64,000 bases of DNA, from positions 10,821,466 through 10,885,465 of the forward strand of contig NC_081148.1 of assembly GCF_958295425.1 (NCBI RefSeq), given 5' to 3'. Source of the stretch: Solea solea. Taxonomy: Eukaryota > Chordata > Actinopteri > Pleuronectiformes > Soleidae. The position numbers were made by a program, and so were the translations under genes. Below are positions 19,980-31,949 of the stretch, piece after piece. The notes beneath the pieces were generated by a model, which made no database searches, was not told the origin of the DNA, and was given only the letters and a program-made list of their open reading frames with translations. Each line of letters starts with the position of its first letter. The first letter of the stretch is position 1.

Positions 19980-21470
19980 AACCAAATACTTGCCAAACTG
20001 ACAGGATTCATATAGCCATATATAAAATGGCGAATATGGTTATGATTACACTTGCTAATCATCAACATGTTAGCAGAGACACTTTAAAGTCATAATCACC
20101 ATAGCACTGTGCTTAAATCCCCACTGCGGCTGTAAACAAGCCGCATGTCTCCAGACCTGTAATACTGTTGTTATGTGCTTCCACCAACAGTTTTGGAATA
20201 TGAGGCAAAACTATGTTTACAATGCAAATGTATTGTCAAGTAACATTTAATTTCATATCAAATTACAGTAATAAAAAGTTATAAGCACTAAGACTTTGAC
20301 TTGTATGGACACAGAGCTCTAACAGTGCCAGTCAGTCCTCACACAGTCTGATTCTGTGTGTTTGTTTTCTGTGAACACTAAGAGAACATGGACTTCTAGA
20401 TCAGAGTCCAGTTGTTCTAGGAAACACGCATTTGGGATGCAAAGGGGGGACTATGCTACTCTGCGAGAGTCACTGACCATAAAGTTATTGAGCTGGGTTA
20501 GTGTGGTGTAACTCTCTGCAACTCAGTCACTGTCAATCTTGTTGGTGTGGCATAGTCAATTGAATGTATCCAACTTATTATTTTATTAAAGGTTATTAAA
20601 GGAATTTGTGGCAAGGATGGGTTACTGAAGGGACCCCTGAAGCCCAAGCCTCTGTGCTACTATCTCGATATTTAATCGGGCCCTGAAGCCACATAATACT
20701 GGTTATGTTATGTGATATTTCTTAATAGGTCACTCTCAATAGTATACCACAGTTTATGTTATTCACCCCTTATATCTGAAAGGGGCCCCTCAGCCAAATA
20801 ACACAGTTTAATGGTGAGACTACATACTATAAAAAAAAGCACTGGTTAGTTATTTTGGCTGTTGTAGAAACACAGTGGCATTCTCCGTTATTCAAAGGTT
20901 GCAAAAACCAAACAATATTTATTTTAAAGTGAGTTTTACATCCCCCTTCTATCCCATTCTGAGGCTCAGTTTGACCTGAAGCATCAAAATAAATTATTTT
21001 TGAAGTTAAGTGATTCTATCAGTATGATGTAAATGGTAATAACTGGTATAAGGATTATATTTGGACTGTAGTTACCAATTGGAGTTGGGATGTGGGGGTT
21101 ACACCAGTAAAACATATGACATGTAAAAGTTCTGAAAACTTGTCAAAACTATGAACATGATGGGACTAGTTGTATACACTTTATGTTGCATTGCACTGTA
21201 CTAACGTTAGCCTCAGACCACTCCAACACTTTAAATCTATAGAAATTCTCATTTATATTCAAGGATACAGTGATTCGACTTGACTATAAGTGATGATATG
21301 CACCTGCCTGGTTTTAGGGTTAGCCAGTCCGGCTATTTCTGGTAAACTGTAAGACAAAGATGCAGTGTCTGCAGAAATTGTAAAATGAAGGGAAGAACAG
21401 AGGGATACAGCAGTGCTCTGCTCTTTCTTCACGACGGTGAACACATTTTTAATTTTAGACCCCGTTAAAT
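19980..21470. other. Intergenic, no gene recognised
   Basis: AT-rich single-copy-looking sequence with no splice-bordered coding segment, RNA gene or clear repeat that I can recognise. Confidence 0.5.
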
Positions 21471-21479
21471 TCCTCAGGG

Positions 21480-21753
21480 CTAACTCGTAAAACATTTGTT
21501 AAAAGCTAGCTCTTCCTTAGCGACCTGACCGGAAGATAAGGGGATAGCTTGCATTTTAGCGGAAGTTGCATTTGACGCGGCAGAAACGATATACCATGGT
21601 AAACGCCGGTATAACCAAGTTAGTGAAAGAGTCGCGTAACTAAGTGAAAAAGAGAAGATGAACCTCCATCTAACGTCACAACTACTCACAATAATAAGGC
21701 ATGTCTCGCCACTGGCTTCACTTGTACAATGATTGGTGATGAAGAGTCCACAG
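21480..21753. promoter_or_regulatory. Candidate TATA-less promoter with possible first exon
   Basis: This stretch has ETS-type motifs (ACCGGAAGA, GCGGAAGT), several CpGs and no TATA box, unlike its AT-rich surroundings. On the plus strand ATG ATT GGT GAT GAA GAG TCC ACA is followed directly by a consensus donor GTAAGT, which would be a short first coding exon, but I find no partner exon. On the minus strand a GTGAGT donor at 21689-21684 could start a 5' UTR exon of the TMEM229-like gene. Confidence 0.35.
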
Positions 21754-22248
21754 TAAGTAGTTTGTCTTTAATAATTAATGTTAGCGTCACACATTAAAAT
21801 GCCAAACAAGGCAGACTAACACACGCCTTCCGACTTCTTCAGATAAAGAGGTTTAGTGAATGTTACACCTGTGTAAGACCACTAAGACGAGATTATATTT
21901 AGCCATTCATACGTCCAGCCCAGAGGAGACGATCTAGACAGACAGACAGACGGATAGGATACAGCAAACTACACTGACAAACTCTTTGTGTAAGATTAAG
22001 CAGGGTTTGTAGCATATATTGGCGTAGTTTATTTACATGTCCTGTTTGGTATCGTCACGAGCATTCAAACCTTCGTGTTACAATGTGCTTCCAGCTTTTC
22101 ACGTTTTCCTGTTTATACACAGTACAGTTGCCGGGCTTTGATGCTAACAGAAATACCTGCTCTACACTGCGACTAAAGTTATACAATAAAAATAAGCACC
22201 GCCTATTCCCGCTCATTCATAAGCTCAACTGCGCTCTCCCTTTACCGG

Positions 22249-22342
22249 GCTCCAGTAGCGCAATCGGTCAGCGCGCGGTACTTATATGACAGTACATTGT
22301 AGAGCAATGCCGAGGTTGTGAGTTCGAGCCTCACCTGGAGCA
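22249..22342 (+). tRNA. tRNA-Ile(UAU) with intron
   Basis: The acceptor arms GCTCCAG/CTGGAGC pair over 7 bp and are followed by discriminator A. The D arm has the A box AGTAGCGCAATCGGTCAG, the T arm has GGTTGTGAGTTCGAGCC-type sequence with the B box GTTCGAGCC. The anticodon loop reads CTTATA then a ~20-nt intron, then A and the 3' stem TGCCG, giving anticodon UAU. Vertebrate tRNA-Ile(UAU) genes are known to carry an intron here. A TTTTT Pol III stop lies at 22346-22350. No CCA is encoded, as expected. Confidence 0.95.
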
Positions 22343-24375
22343 GTCTTTTTACACTGAAGCAGCAATCGATATCTACTATATTAAATGATTTTCTATTACA
22401 AATATTAAAAACCCTTTGCAAATAAGGTCGTTTGACGACACGTCAGAATCAAACGAGTCCCTACACAGCTTACCAGCCCGGTTTTGCAAATAGCTAAATG
22501 CAGGGCGATTGTAGTTGAACATGCTCAATGTCAGAAAACTATTTGATTTAAAAAGTCATTTAAATACATTTAATGTGTACACACTCAACACATAGTCATT
22601 TTAAACACAAAATAAGACATTGGAATTTAAGTATACGCTCAATTTGTTGGTGATTTCCTAATTATTATATCATTATAGGCCATGTTTGGGTCACTATTCC
22701 CTACATTTTTGAGGTTTATTCAACATTTCATACATCAAAAAGCTATTTTTTGAAAAAATAATCACTTTATAAGACATGCAAGACAATCAAAGTAAAAACT
22801 CTTGAATAGTATTTCAATTCTCCCAACAACAGGGGGCAGCATCTCCCCATGTCTGCATGTCTGTTTCAGTGAAACAAACAGGTGGGGGGAAAAAACAATT
22901 GACTCACGGATTTAAATTAGTGTACAGGACATTCTGACTTCATGCTTGCATTGTGCAGAAATAATGAACAAATCATTTAAAATGTATATCAAAGTTGTCA
23001 TGGCTGTCAGATCACACAGGGATGATGTGGAGGATTTAGATACTCAGTTTAGATATTGCTCATGTTATAGCATATATTCAAATAGCCTTTATTCATTTTA
23101 TAGCATTGTTTAAGCCCCAAGGGAAATGCAAACGTTGTCACAACTGGCTTGATTATGTAAGATGATATTTATTTTTGTAAGATTTATTTTGTGGATTTGT
23201 TTTTGCTGTATTTTCACTGTATCGTGTGTCTTACCATTTTGCAGTGTTGTGGTTGAGATGAGTGGAGTAGTACGATAAAAGAGTGATGAGGGTGAGTTGC
23301 GGCTGTACTTTTGATTGATTGATTGATTGATTTGTTTATTTAAGTGTCATGCACTCAGTAGTGTCCAGCTCATAAGAGCTTATAAGATGCCACAAACAGG
23401 ATACAAAGATGACCACATAGCATCTAACAATATACAGATCGACAGTTTCATATTGTCAATCTTTCATCGTTAAATTGCATACAACATTCTACATGCATTT
23501 TCTATAAATCTGTCTAAGACATATATCTCATTCTTAAATAACCAATGTAACATATCACAGTCAGATAGCCAACATAAATCAAACAGTGAATCAACTTTCC
23601 CTGGACTTTTTAAAACAAAATGTTCCTTTGCTCAGTGTACCAAGTGCAGAGATGTAGATTAAAGTGTGGCTTTCGGAGTTGCAGAGATTTTCTCTCTCCA
23701 TGTGTCTTTTACGCAACTATAGCCCTCTTAACAGAAATAGGTAATCCTAGATGAACCCAAGATTACAATTATGTCAGTTTGTTAATTGTTCTCAATAGTT
23801 AGTGTTGACTGAATCTATTATTCTACCACTAGGGATCAGTGTTGCCCACTGTTTGGATCTTTTGGACTCTCTTTATTTTTTTCGCCCCCATGATGCAGAT
23901 GTAACTGCTTAAATATGAGTGGCTGTGTCAACTGTTTGAATGAAAACAGTTGGTTTAGTATTGGTCCTCCCACTTCTGCACTCTATGTATTTTCATCTCT
24001 CTGTACTTTTTACACACACTGACTTTATTATGAAGTGGAACAACAGCATGAACTGCAGACATGGATCTTTTGAATACATAGTTTTTTTTAAGTGCATTTT
24101 GGTACCATTTGGAGTTTGCTATTCGGTTGATGCCTGCATATAATAATGTACAAGTCAAGTTAAGGTAGTTACTTCTTATGTAAAATAGGTGGTGGTGATA
24201 TGACTAAGTTTGAATGCAGACATCGATAGATTTAAGTAACAGTGGTTTCAACTATCTTAACCCAAAGTTGAGTGCATATCAATGACAAGTAAAAAGCACA
24301 GAGCTAATGAGGAAAACCTGCTTCATTGTGATCAGGCCAGATCCAACAAGCATAACATCACCATTATGCAAAACA
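22343..24375. other. Intergenic, no gene recognised
   Basis: Mostly AT-rich unique-looking DNA. A (TTGA)n run at 23311-23332 followed by TTTGTTTATTTAAGTGTC could be the 3' tail of a minus-strand non-LTR element extending to ~23600, but no coding remnant is visible to confirm it. Confidence 0.5.
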
Positions 24376-24376
24376 G

Positions 24377-24690
24377 TGTCTGTGTGTGTGTGTGTGTGTG
24401 TGTGTATACCTGTTATTCCTTATGTTGTGGGGACCTAAATCTGTTTATACAGTCACATTATGGGGACTATGGGGTCTTCCTTATAGGGACAACATTCAAG
24501 TCCCCATAACATAAATTACAGCATTTTTAGGTGAAGACATGTTTTAAAGTTAGACTGAGGTTAGGTTAATGTCAGGGTTAGGATTAGGCCAACAGTTGTT
24601 ATGGTTAAGGTTAGAGTAAGTCTCCAGGAAATTAATGCAAGTCAATGCAATGTCCCCTGAAGTCATGGAAACCTGTGTGTGTGTGTGTCA
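24377..24690 (+). repeat. (TG)n plus dispersed TTAGG-rich repeat, copy 2
   Basis: (TG)14 at 24377-24404 is followed by TGTGGGGACC-type sequence, GTCCCCATAA, a run of GGTTAGG/GGTTAAGG units and a second short TG run. Copies at 27490-27768, 47430-47600 and 12190-12310 share this order. Confidence 0.7.
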
Positions 24691-25506
24691 GGGTTAAGGT
24701 AGTTTTCATTAGTTTTAGTTTTTATTTAGTTGTTGTTTTTTTATTTGCCAGGTGCAAGATTCAAAAAGGTCATAATAAGTATTGTGTCGTAAAAACCCAA
24801 TAAAATATTCCATTTTAAAATCGTATTAGGACAGATGAACAACAATTCCTGAATCAAATATAAAAATATATTCCCAGTAGTTTTTGTTAACTATAATAGT
24901 GTGTGCGTTCACATGGATTACTTCCGTATCCATTTATGGATTATTCATAGTATGGAATAGGAAACTGTCGTCAAAGCTGCTTGAGAAATATCACTACATC
25001 TAATTGAGCAAACACCTTTTTTTAAATGTTAATTGCACTCCCAAACATTTGCCAGGGAGTCTTTTCATTCTGCCTGAAGGCTCTTATCTTTTCTCTCCCT
25101 CCGTCCTGAGGGCATTTCTCTCCCCTCACTTTTGCTTCATTTGTAAACCTGAAGTCTCTTTGTGTCAAATTGGTGCTTTTAAGGACAAATGCAAAACTAG
25201 TAAAACGGTGTTATTAAAAAGACACATGCAGCAGAGTGATGCAGAGGAAGTTAGGATTAGCTAAATTCTAATTTTAAATCAAATTTGTCACCAAGACTAT
25301 CACTTAATTTAGTGTAAAATGCAGAGGGCAAAGGTATTAGCATGGAGTTTATGGGATCTCAACGTAGCGCATGCCAAAGTATTAACACATGAATTATTCT
25401 ATAACTGTGCTAAAGTGTTAGCATGCTGTCTGTTGTCTGGTACGAATGCAAAAATAGTACCGTGTACTGTCTGAGAATGTAGCATGTCAGCATAGTCTAC
25501 TGTCTA

Positions 25507-25566
25507 TATATACTGTATCTATCTATATATATATATATATATATATATAGATAGATACAGTATATA
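25507..25566. repeat. 60-bp perfect palindrome
   Basis: The two 30-nt halves are exact reverse complements: TATATACTGTATCTATC, then alternating TA through the centre, then the mirror. It may extrude as a cruciform. Perfect identity of the non-TA flank (ACTGTATCTATC) on both sides shows it is more than a simple TA run. Confidence 0.9.
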
Positions 25567-25849
25567 GCATATGCTAAAATGTTTGCATCATATGACAGGA
25601 ACTTTTCCAAATTATGTTTTTCCACACTTAGGTTAAACTTTGAGCTGATTGGGCTTTTTTTTTGACTGCATTTGTTTTTCTCAGTTTGAAAAATGATGAC
25701 ACTGCTTCACTACAATAGCAGCGTACACTTAGACAAGTGTTCATAAACTGCACATATTTGCAACTACTGCAAAAGCCTATTATTAAATGAGGGATTACCA
25801 TAGTGTTGGTTTTGTTACAAGGTTTATATCAACCAACACATTTCACTTG

Positions 25850-26240
25850 GACCAGTGGTGGTTGCTGGTCTTTTATTTCAGGCCCAGTTATTCTTCCATA
25901 AATTCTGCAGACCAACAACTAGAAGAGCAAATAACACACAACGACCAGGTATTTGTCACAGACTTCCCTCGCAAAACCCACACAGGACCGAGACAGAAAA
26001 GGCTGTTTCTGTGATGCTTTCAGCCTTTCAGACAGTTCCTCCAATCATCATGCACTGCTCCATTGACCCTCCAGAGAAGCTGAGCTTCCCTGGAAGTGAC
26101 GTTTCTGCCACAATTGTCCAATCACTGTCAAGCTCACCGTAGTGAAAAAAACCTATTCTGCGCCTTCCCATAGAGAACAGTCAAAGCTGAGCTTCAAGTG
26201 GTTTTAATGCGGAGGCTGCTACGGGAATATGAGAGCAAAC
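25850..26240 (+). mobile_element. Dispersed repeat, probable DNA-transposon relic, longer copy
   Basis: Shares TTTCAGGCCCAGTTATT, AAGCTGAGCT-CCCTGGAA and GGTTTTAATG-GG-GCTGC blocks in the same order with 39180-39320, which has internal deletions. That order marks an interspersed family. No terminal repeats or coding sequence were found. Confidence 0.45.
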
Positions 26241-27480
26241 TATCTCAAAGCCGTTCAATGGCTTTGGTTTGTCACAGTTTGAAAACAACTTGCAGATGTG
26301 TGTGCACAAGTATGAATTCTAAAAACTGAGCAATAGCAAGCAGACAAAATGCTTGAAGTATGATGGTTTGTTGTGATGACAGCAAAGAAAATAACCAATA
26401 AGCAAATAAGAGCCAATTTCTGACATGTCTTAATAATCTGCAATGGCCAATTATCATTTATTTAATCGACCAATCATCACTTATTAATGCAAGTGTACAC
26501 ATTTGTTTTCAGACACACATACACACACAGCTGAATGTGCGCAATCAACTGCAAATCATATATACTTGTAATGATTGCTAACCCTAACCCACAAGTGGTT
26601 ATAATGAAGCCTTTATTTACCTGTTAAGAATTATCATGTTCCACAGAAATGCTTTGAAATGGAAAACGGCTGTTGCAAGAAATAGAAAATTAGCAACAAC
26701 ACACATTGCAACACCTTTTGCCTCATAATGTTATACTTGCAGCAATTCAGTGTTTTGGGCAGTGTTTTGCAGCAGATACAGGAGAAGGTACTTAGATCCA
26801 GACCTGCCCCCAACATGCAACTAATCATACAGATAATGTGTCACAAGCTATAATTCACATCTGTCTTTGGTTAGCACTGCAAAACCTCACTCACTATCTT
26901 GCTGTGTGACAGCTCCCAGGCCCAGCTGTTATGTATTGTGGCCCATGGGCTCTGCTCATTACGTGTGAAGGTATAATTATTATCATTATTGTTTTTTTGT
27001 TTTTTTTTCTTCCACTCTTCTCTCAAGCCTGGGGCAACTACACTGATGAAGCATATGTCAAGCTGCCAAAAGGAAGTGATGTAATTCTGCCTAGCGGCTC
27101 ACCAGCAAACTCTGAGGTCAGAGGTGTTTCTTGCGTGCATGCGTGTGTGTGCGTTTGTGTGTGTGTTGAAAATAGCAAACACCCATGGGGGAAGTGATGA
27201 AGTTCTGAGGAACACATGTGATAATGTTCCTGTTCTGGACGCCAATTATTTGACTGTTCTTCATGGAGAGTGTGTGAATTTTGGGGGTCATCTGGTGAAG
27301 AACTCCCAGGTGTGTCATTTAAATTTTTCACTTCCACTTTCACAAGGCAAGCTGTGAATGTCTCTCTCACACTTCATCATCATCATATTAAGCAGCAACT
27401 GGTCTTAATAACATGTTCTCTCTCTCTTTCTTTGTGTTTGTGTGTGCACATGTGTGTGTACATGTATTTGTTACTTCTTC
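26241..27480. other. Intergenic, possible isolated exon at 27028-27116
   Basis: The only notable item is a strong polypyrimidine-AG acceptor (to 27027) followed by an open 89-bp segment (WGNYTDEAYVKLPKGSDV...) and a GTCAGA donor. The product is not recognised and no partner exon was seen, so it is not called as a gene. Confidence 0.4.
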
Positions 27481-27489
27481 CTTTTCCGG

Positions 27490-27720
27490 TATAAACACTG
27501 ACCTTGTCAGGACCAGTAGTCCTCATGGAGACCTAAACCTTCTGGTCCTCATATGAGGCAGAACCCTGATTTCTGAGGAACTGGTTGAGTTTAAGGCTAA
27601 GATTTAAAATTGTGGTTAGGATAAGGTTAGGGTAAGGCATCAAATGGTTATGCTTAAGGTTAGGGATAATGCTTTGATTAGAGTGTCTACATGAATGGAA
27701 ATGCGGTGTCCTAAGAAGGT

Positions 27721-27767
<47 letters not shown>

Positions 27768-27768
27768 A
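27490..27768 (+). repeat. Dispersed TTAGG-rich repeat, copy 3, with (TG)22
   Basis: CAGGACCAGTAGTCCTCATGG and GGTCCTCATATGAGG, then GGTTAGG/GGTTAAGG units, then a (TG)22 array at 27724-27768. Same architecture as the 24.4-kb copy. Confidence 0.7.
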
Positions 27769-30700
27769 TTCAGACTGCAAGTAGCTCCATAGCGAAACAG
27801 TGCAACGGGCAGCAGAAGAAATTAATTTCAGGTCTATTAGATTGCACAACTCTGGAAATTTAGCAGTTTCGTCGATGCTGGCACTTGCACAGGGATTAGG
27901 GAGAATGTTACCAGTCATTGTCAGTTATATATGGATTTATTTGATTTATTAACACAGTATTGCTGCCTGCCAGTTCACTGCACTGGGGCAGAAAATGATG
28001 CCTTAATCAGGTTACCATAAAGTCGTGTAATCTTCAATTCAGTTATTCTGCAACGATTCATTAATGATTGACCCGGTTCTGAGTCTTTTCTTCTCCTTTT
28101 TCCTTCAGTAACTCCTCACAACTTGGCATACCTTGTTAAATGTCACCACTGTGTGTGTGTGTGCTGGGATTTCAGTTGGCCTCAGTGAAATGAACGACAA
28201 GGCTGTGATTGGAGGTGGGATTCAGCGCACTTGATACTAATCAAAAGCTTCTGCCAATGTGTCTTCAGGAAATGCTTGTATAACTGGAACACCAGACAGA
28301 TTTCTTGGTTCCTGGTTTATGTTTGTGTGTGCTCTCCTCGGCTGTGGTGAAGTTCAAGGGTAAATCTAACCTCTGCATTTCCACATTAGCGTTGTCATAT
28401 TTTACATAAACTAAAAAATAAATGCAAAGTTGCTGATTCCTGAAAGTTGTGCAGTATTTTCTCATTCAGGAGTAATGAAAAATGAGTACAGCAGCAGGTG
28501 GCAGCTGGAAACTTTTGCGTGTACTCAACACTGTTCTGAGCCCGGTGAGCCAGGTAATACTTAAAAGTTGTGTGTGTGCGTGTCAAGATTCGCTTGTATT
28601 CCAACTCCCTCCCATCTTCCCTGGCCCAGCCTGGTAAATGACCACATCCTCTACAACTCGGCTGCCCGTCCAGATAGATGTCACAAATAATGGGGAGTGC
28701 ACTGGGAGCATTTTTGATTTATGTGTGTGCAGCACCTTCTGGAAGAGAAAGATTGTGTGACTTGATGGACGGCCAAAATCTTGAAAAGGGTCCTTCCTGA
28801 GAGTCGAGGCCATGCAGTATTTTTGGATGGACTGAGCTCAAGTCATGGCAGAAAGACAAAGAACAGTTTTTATGTATATTCATTCCATTATGTCCAATGT
28901 TTGTCTTGATGTCACAGTTATTTCTCTTACTGTTGCTTTGCCTTTTCCCATGAACAGTTTGCATTTGTGGATAAACAGACACACACACATATTAAACATC
29001 TCTAAATTCTTGCAAACATCTGCTTCTGCCACAAAAGACATTGACTTAAACGCACACGCACTTGCCTGCAGTCACCATGACTTTTGTATTAACAGCTTTG
29101 TTGCTATGACAAACACCATAATCTTCATTCTGGTATGTGGCAGGTGTGTTTCATCAGTCCTTCAAATACTCAGTATGGAGTCAATAATTTTATAATTCTT
29201 CCATTGTGTCGTTGCTCACTGTGTAGCAATCCCAGTGTGAGTCAGATGAGGATTGCATAAATAACAGGATGACCTTTGATAGAGGAAAAGATTTCATCCT
29301 GTGCCAGTGTGATTGTACACCATACCTGCCTGCTGAATGCTGCCACAGCCAGAAAAGGTTAAAAGGTGTTAGTGAGTACTTACTGTATGTTGGGTTAGGG
29401 TGAGAGGAAATATGTATATTGGCTCATGTTTACGTGTTAGCCACATCTTTATGAGGATTTTGTCCACTTGGCATGTGTGTTCAATTATTTACAGTGACCG
29501 ACTCAGATAGCAGCGACCAGGTGACTGTAGTGGGGAGTCAGATTCATCCTTAAACAAGGGTCAGTGGAGTTCACTCTCATTTGTATGTCCTCGCATTCTG
29601 TGAGTGTTGTGTTGATCACCTGTTGTGCACCATAACACAACTCAAGGAAGTGTCTTTTTTGTTACCTCTTTGGACAAAAGTGAGGGTGCGACACCTACGA
29701 GACTAGAAAGTGTTTTTGCTGCATGCAGCATGAGCAGCACAGTCCAGTCCAGTAGTGGACTTTTTGTGGACACGCAGATGAGGAAAGTATGACATGGGCC
29801 TCAAGGGACTTTCATTCACTCTCTTGAGCTAGTGTTTGCTTTTTGTAAATTCTAACACTTCTAGGACAGCACTGTGGTTCACACTACAGTGTTTACCTGT
29901 TGACTGTCAAGAATAATTTATAGTTTGGCAAGCCTTTATACAGTAGCTTATTAATTAATAATAATTTGTCCTGCCCATGATTTTATGAGGAAGAATTGGC
30001 TGCAGGGACATTGTAGCAACAGGTAATTTTTTGTCTTGAGGGGTTACATTGTTACGGCAGTTATCTTGGGCTCAAATCAAGTGTTTGTTAAATTCAAAGT
30101 ACAGCCAATGGCCTGTTCCTCCCTCCCTCTTTCTGTCTAATGAATACTGCACATGTCTATATCAGTCTCTCCTCTAAGCAGACAGGGCACAACCACGCAC
30201 ATGTATGTACATGTGTGTGTGTGTAACTGGACTGGTGTTGTGTGGATCTGTCTGCGTCTGTGACCGGCCTATCGCTCCCCGTGGGCACATGAAGGGCACT
30301 ATGGTGGTTGGGGGCTGGGAGCTGCTGACATGACCGCCCAGTTCAAAGAGATGGGGCATGAGATGCAGGCAGAGAGTGAACAGTGCTGCCTTTATATTCA
30401 CCTTGGCCGAGCCTGGGAAAACTCTGCAGCCCCCCGTCCTCGCCTGTGGTTACAGGCAGGGAGTCAAGTGGACTTACAGGTGCTGCATAGTGCTCAGGCT
30501 CCGCGATGTGATCTGTTGAAAAAAGGGATTTTATGAATTTAATGAGAGCCAAGTGTTGATGGATGACATGGAGGGAAATGTTGTATAGTGACATGCATGT
30601 AAAACGCTTTGTTAATATGAAGTTCAATGAAAAACTGTGTATGAACCAATCTTGTATTCCTTACCAGTCCACATGGAACTCATGCAGATCTGCTGAAACC

Positions 30701-31860
30701 TCCCCCAGAACAGAACAGAACAAAACAAAACAAAACAAAACTGCTGTTTAGTTATGTACAATGCACGCTCTGATTCTTCATCATCCTGCTCTTTCTCTGG
30801 CTCCCCCTCTTCTCCTCTGAACATCATTCTCTCCTCTCAAGTCTGGCTGTTCCACTAGCATGGCATAGCTTCATTTTCCAGTGACTCCATGCAGGAGCTC
30901 TCTGAAGTTCTCCCACTGGTATTATTCCATTGGCGCTGTATGTAGCACCACTCTGCTGTGCCCTATGAAGAAACTGGCTATCACCTCTGATACTCCGTAC
31001 TCAGTGTTTATAGCCTGCAGTCCATGCACTAACACCTGGCTGTAGGTACTGTTACCCTTGTTGCCCTGCCTCCAGTCCTCAATATACTGCCATCTTCCTC
31101 CAGCGACATACAAATTGCCCTCCAGGATCCATATATTTAAACTTATTTTTTATGACACCTTCCTCAGGGCTGACTATGATAACACTTGTTGCTGGAGTGG
31201 GCTTAAGTGTACATTGGCAAAGCCAGGCAGGTGTAACTCAGCAGGCCCTTGCTATTTATCAACACTGTTTTATGTTTTCGCTGCAGACGGCAATGAATGT
31301 GTCTATTCAGCAGAGGGTGTGAAGCAAAGTTTGGGAGTAAAACGACAGAAGCATGTGTGTGTTTTCTATGGACTAGGCTAAGTTAGGCTATGTTGTGCCA
31401 GTGTCTGATGTGAGCGATCCAGGGGGTGTCGCTTGTTTGTGTGTGTGTGTGAGAAGGGAGGGGAGAGGCTGACATCACTTCTTCCAGTGCTATGGGGGTT
31501 GTTATTGTTGCCGTTCTCAGAGGAGCTGGAGCTACAGCAACGTTTTCAAAGGGACTTGACATGACGGGGGCTCTGTCATTTATACACATACGCAGATAAA
31601 CAGACCGGCCTGGGCAAACATATACAGGCAGTCACGCTGACCGGCTCACAGACTCTCGCACACACATCAACGTGAAACGGACTGATACACAAAGACATTT
31701 GCACACGCGTACATAACCCCCCATCCCCCCCAGACACACACACACAAAGACAATTCTCAGTTTAATTACAGAGTATAGGAATGACACAGCTGCATTATCA
31801 CTTCTGGAGAAACTGCCAATTATGGCTCTGCATCAGCTGTAAATCTGCCCATCTCAATGT
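27769..31860. other. Intergenic, no gene recognised
   Basis: Contains short TG runs and a few higher-complexity stretches such as 30230-30480 (GACCGGCCTATCGCTCCCC..., GGCCGAGCCTGGG). An open minus-strand segment at 31124-30922 reads LEGNLYVAGGRWQYIEDW and on to HSRVVLHTAP. It is protein-like but has no splice context and matches nothing I recognise. Confidence 0.45.
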
Positions 31861-31865
31861 AAAGC

Positions 31866-31866
31866 T

Positions 31867-31948
<82 letters not shown>
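31866..31948. repeat. Long (TG)n array ending in (CG)n
   Basis: About 38 TG units run into GCGCGCGC. Alternating purine-pyrimidine of this length is a classic Z-DNA former and length-variable microsatellite. Confidence 0.92.

Positions 31949-31949
<1 letters not shown>

Noticed and set aside
26570..26600. CTAACCCTAACCC telomere-like string
   Set aside because: Only two units with no flanking match to the dispersed TTAGG repeat; not an interstitial telomere.
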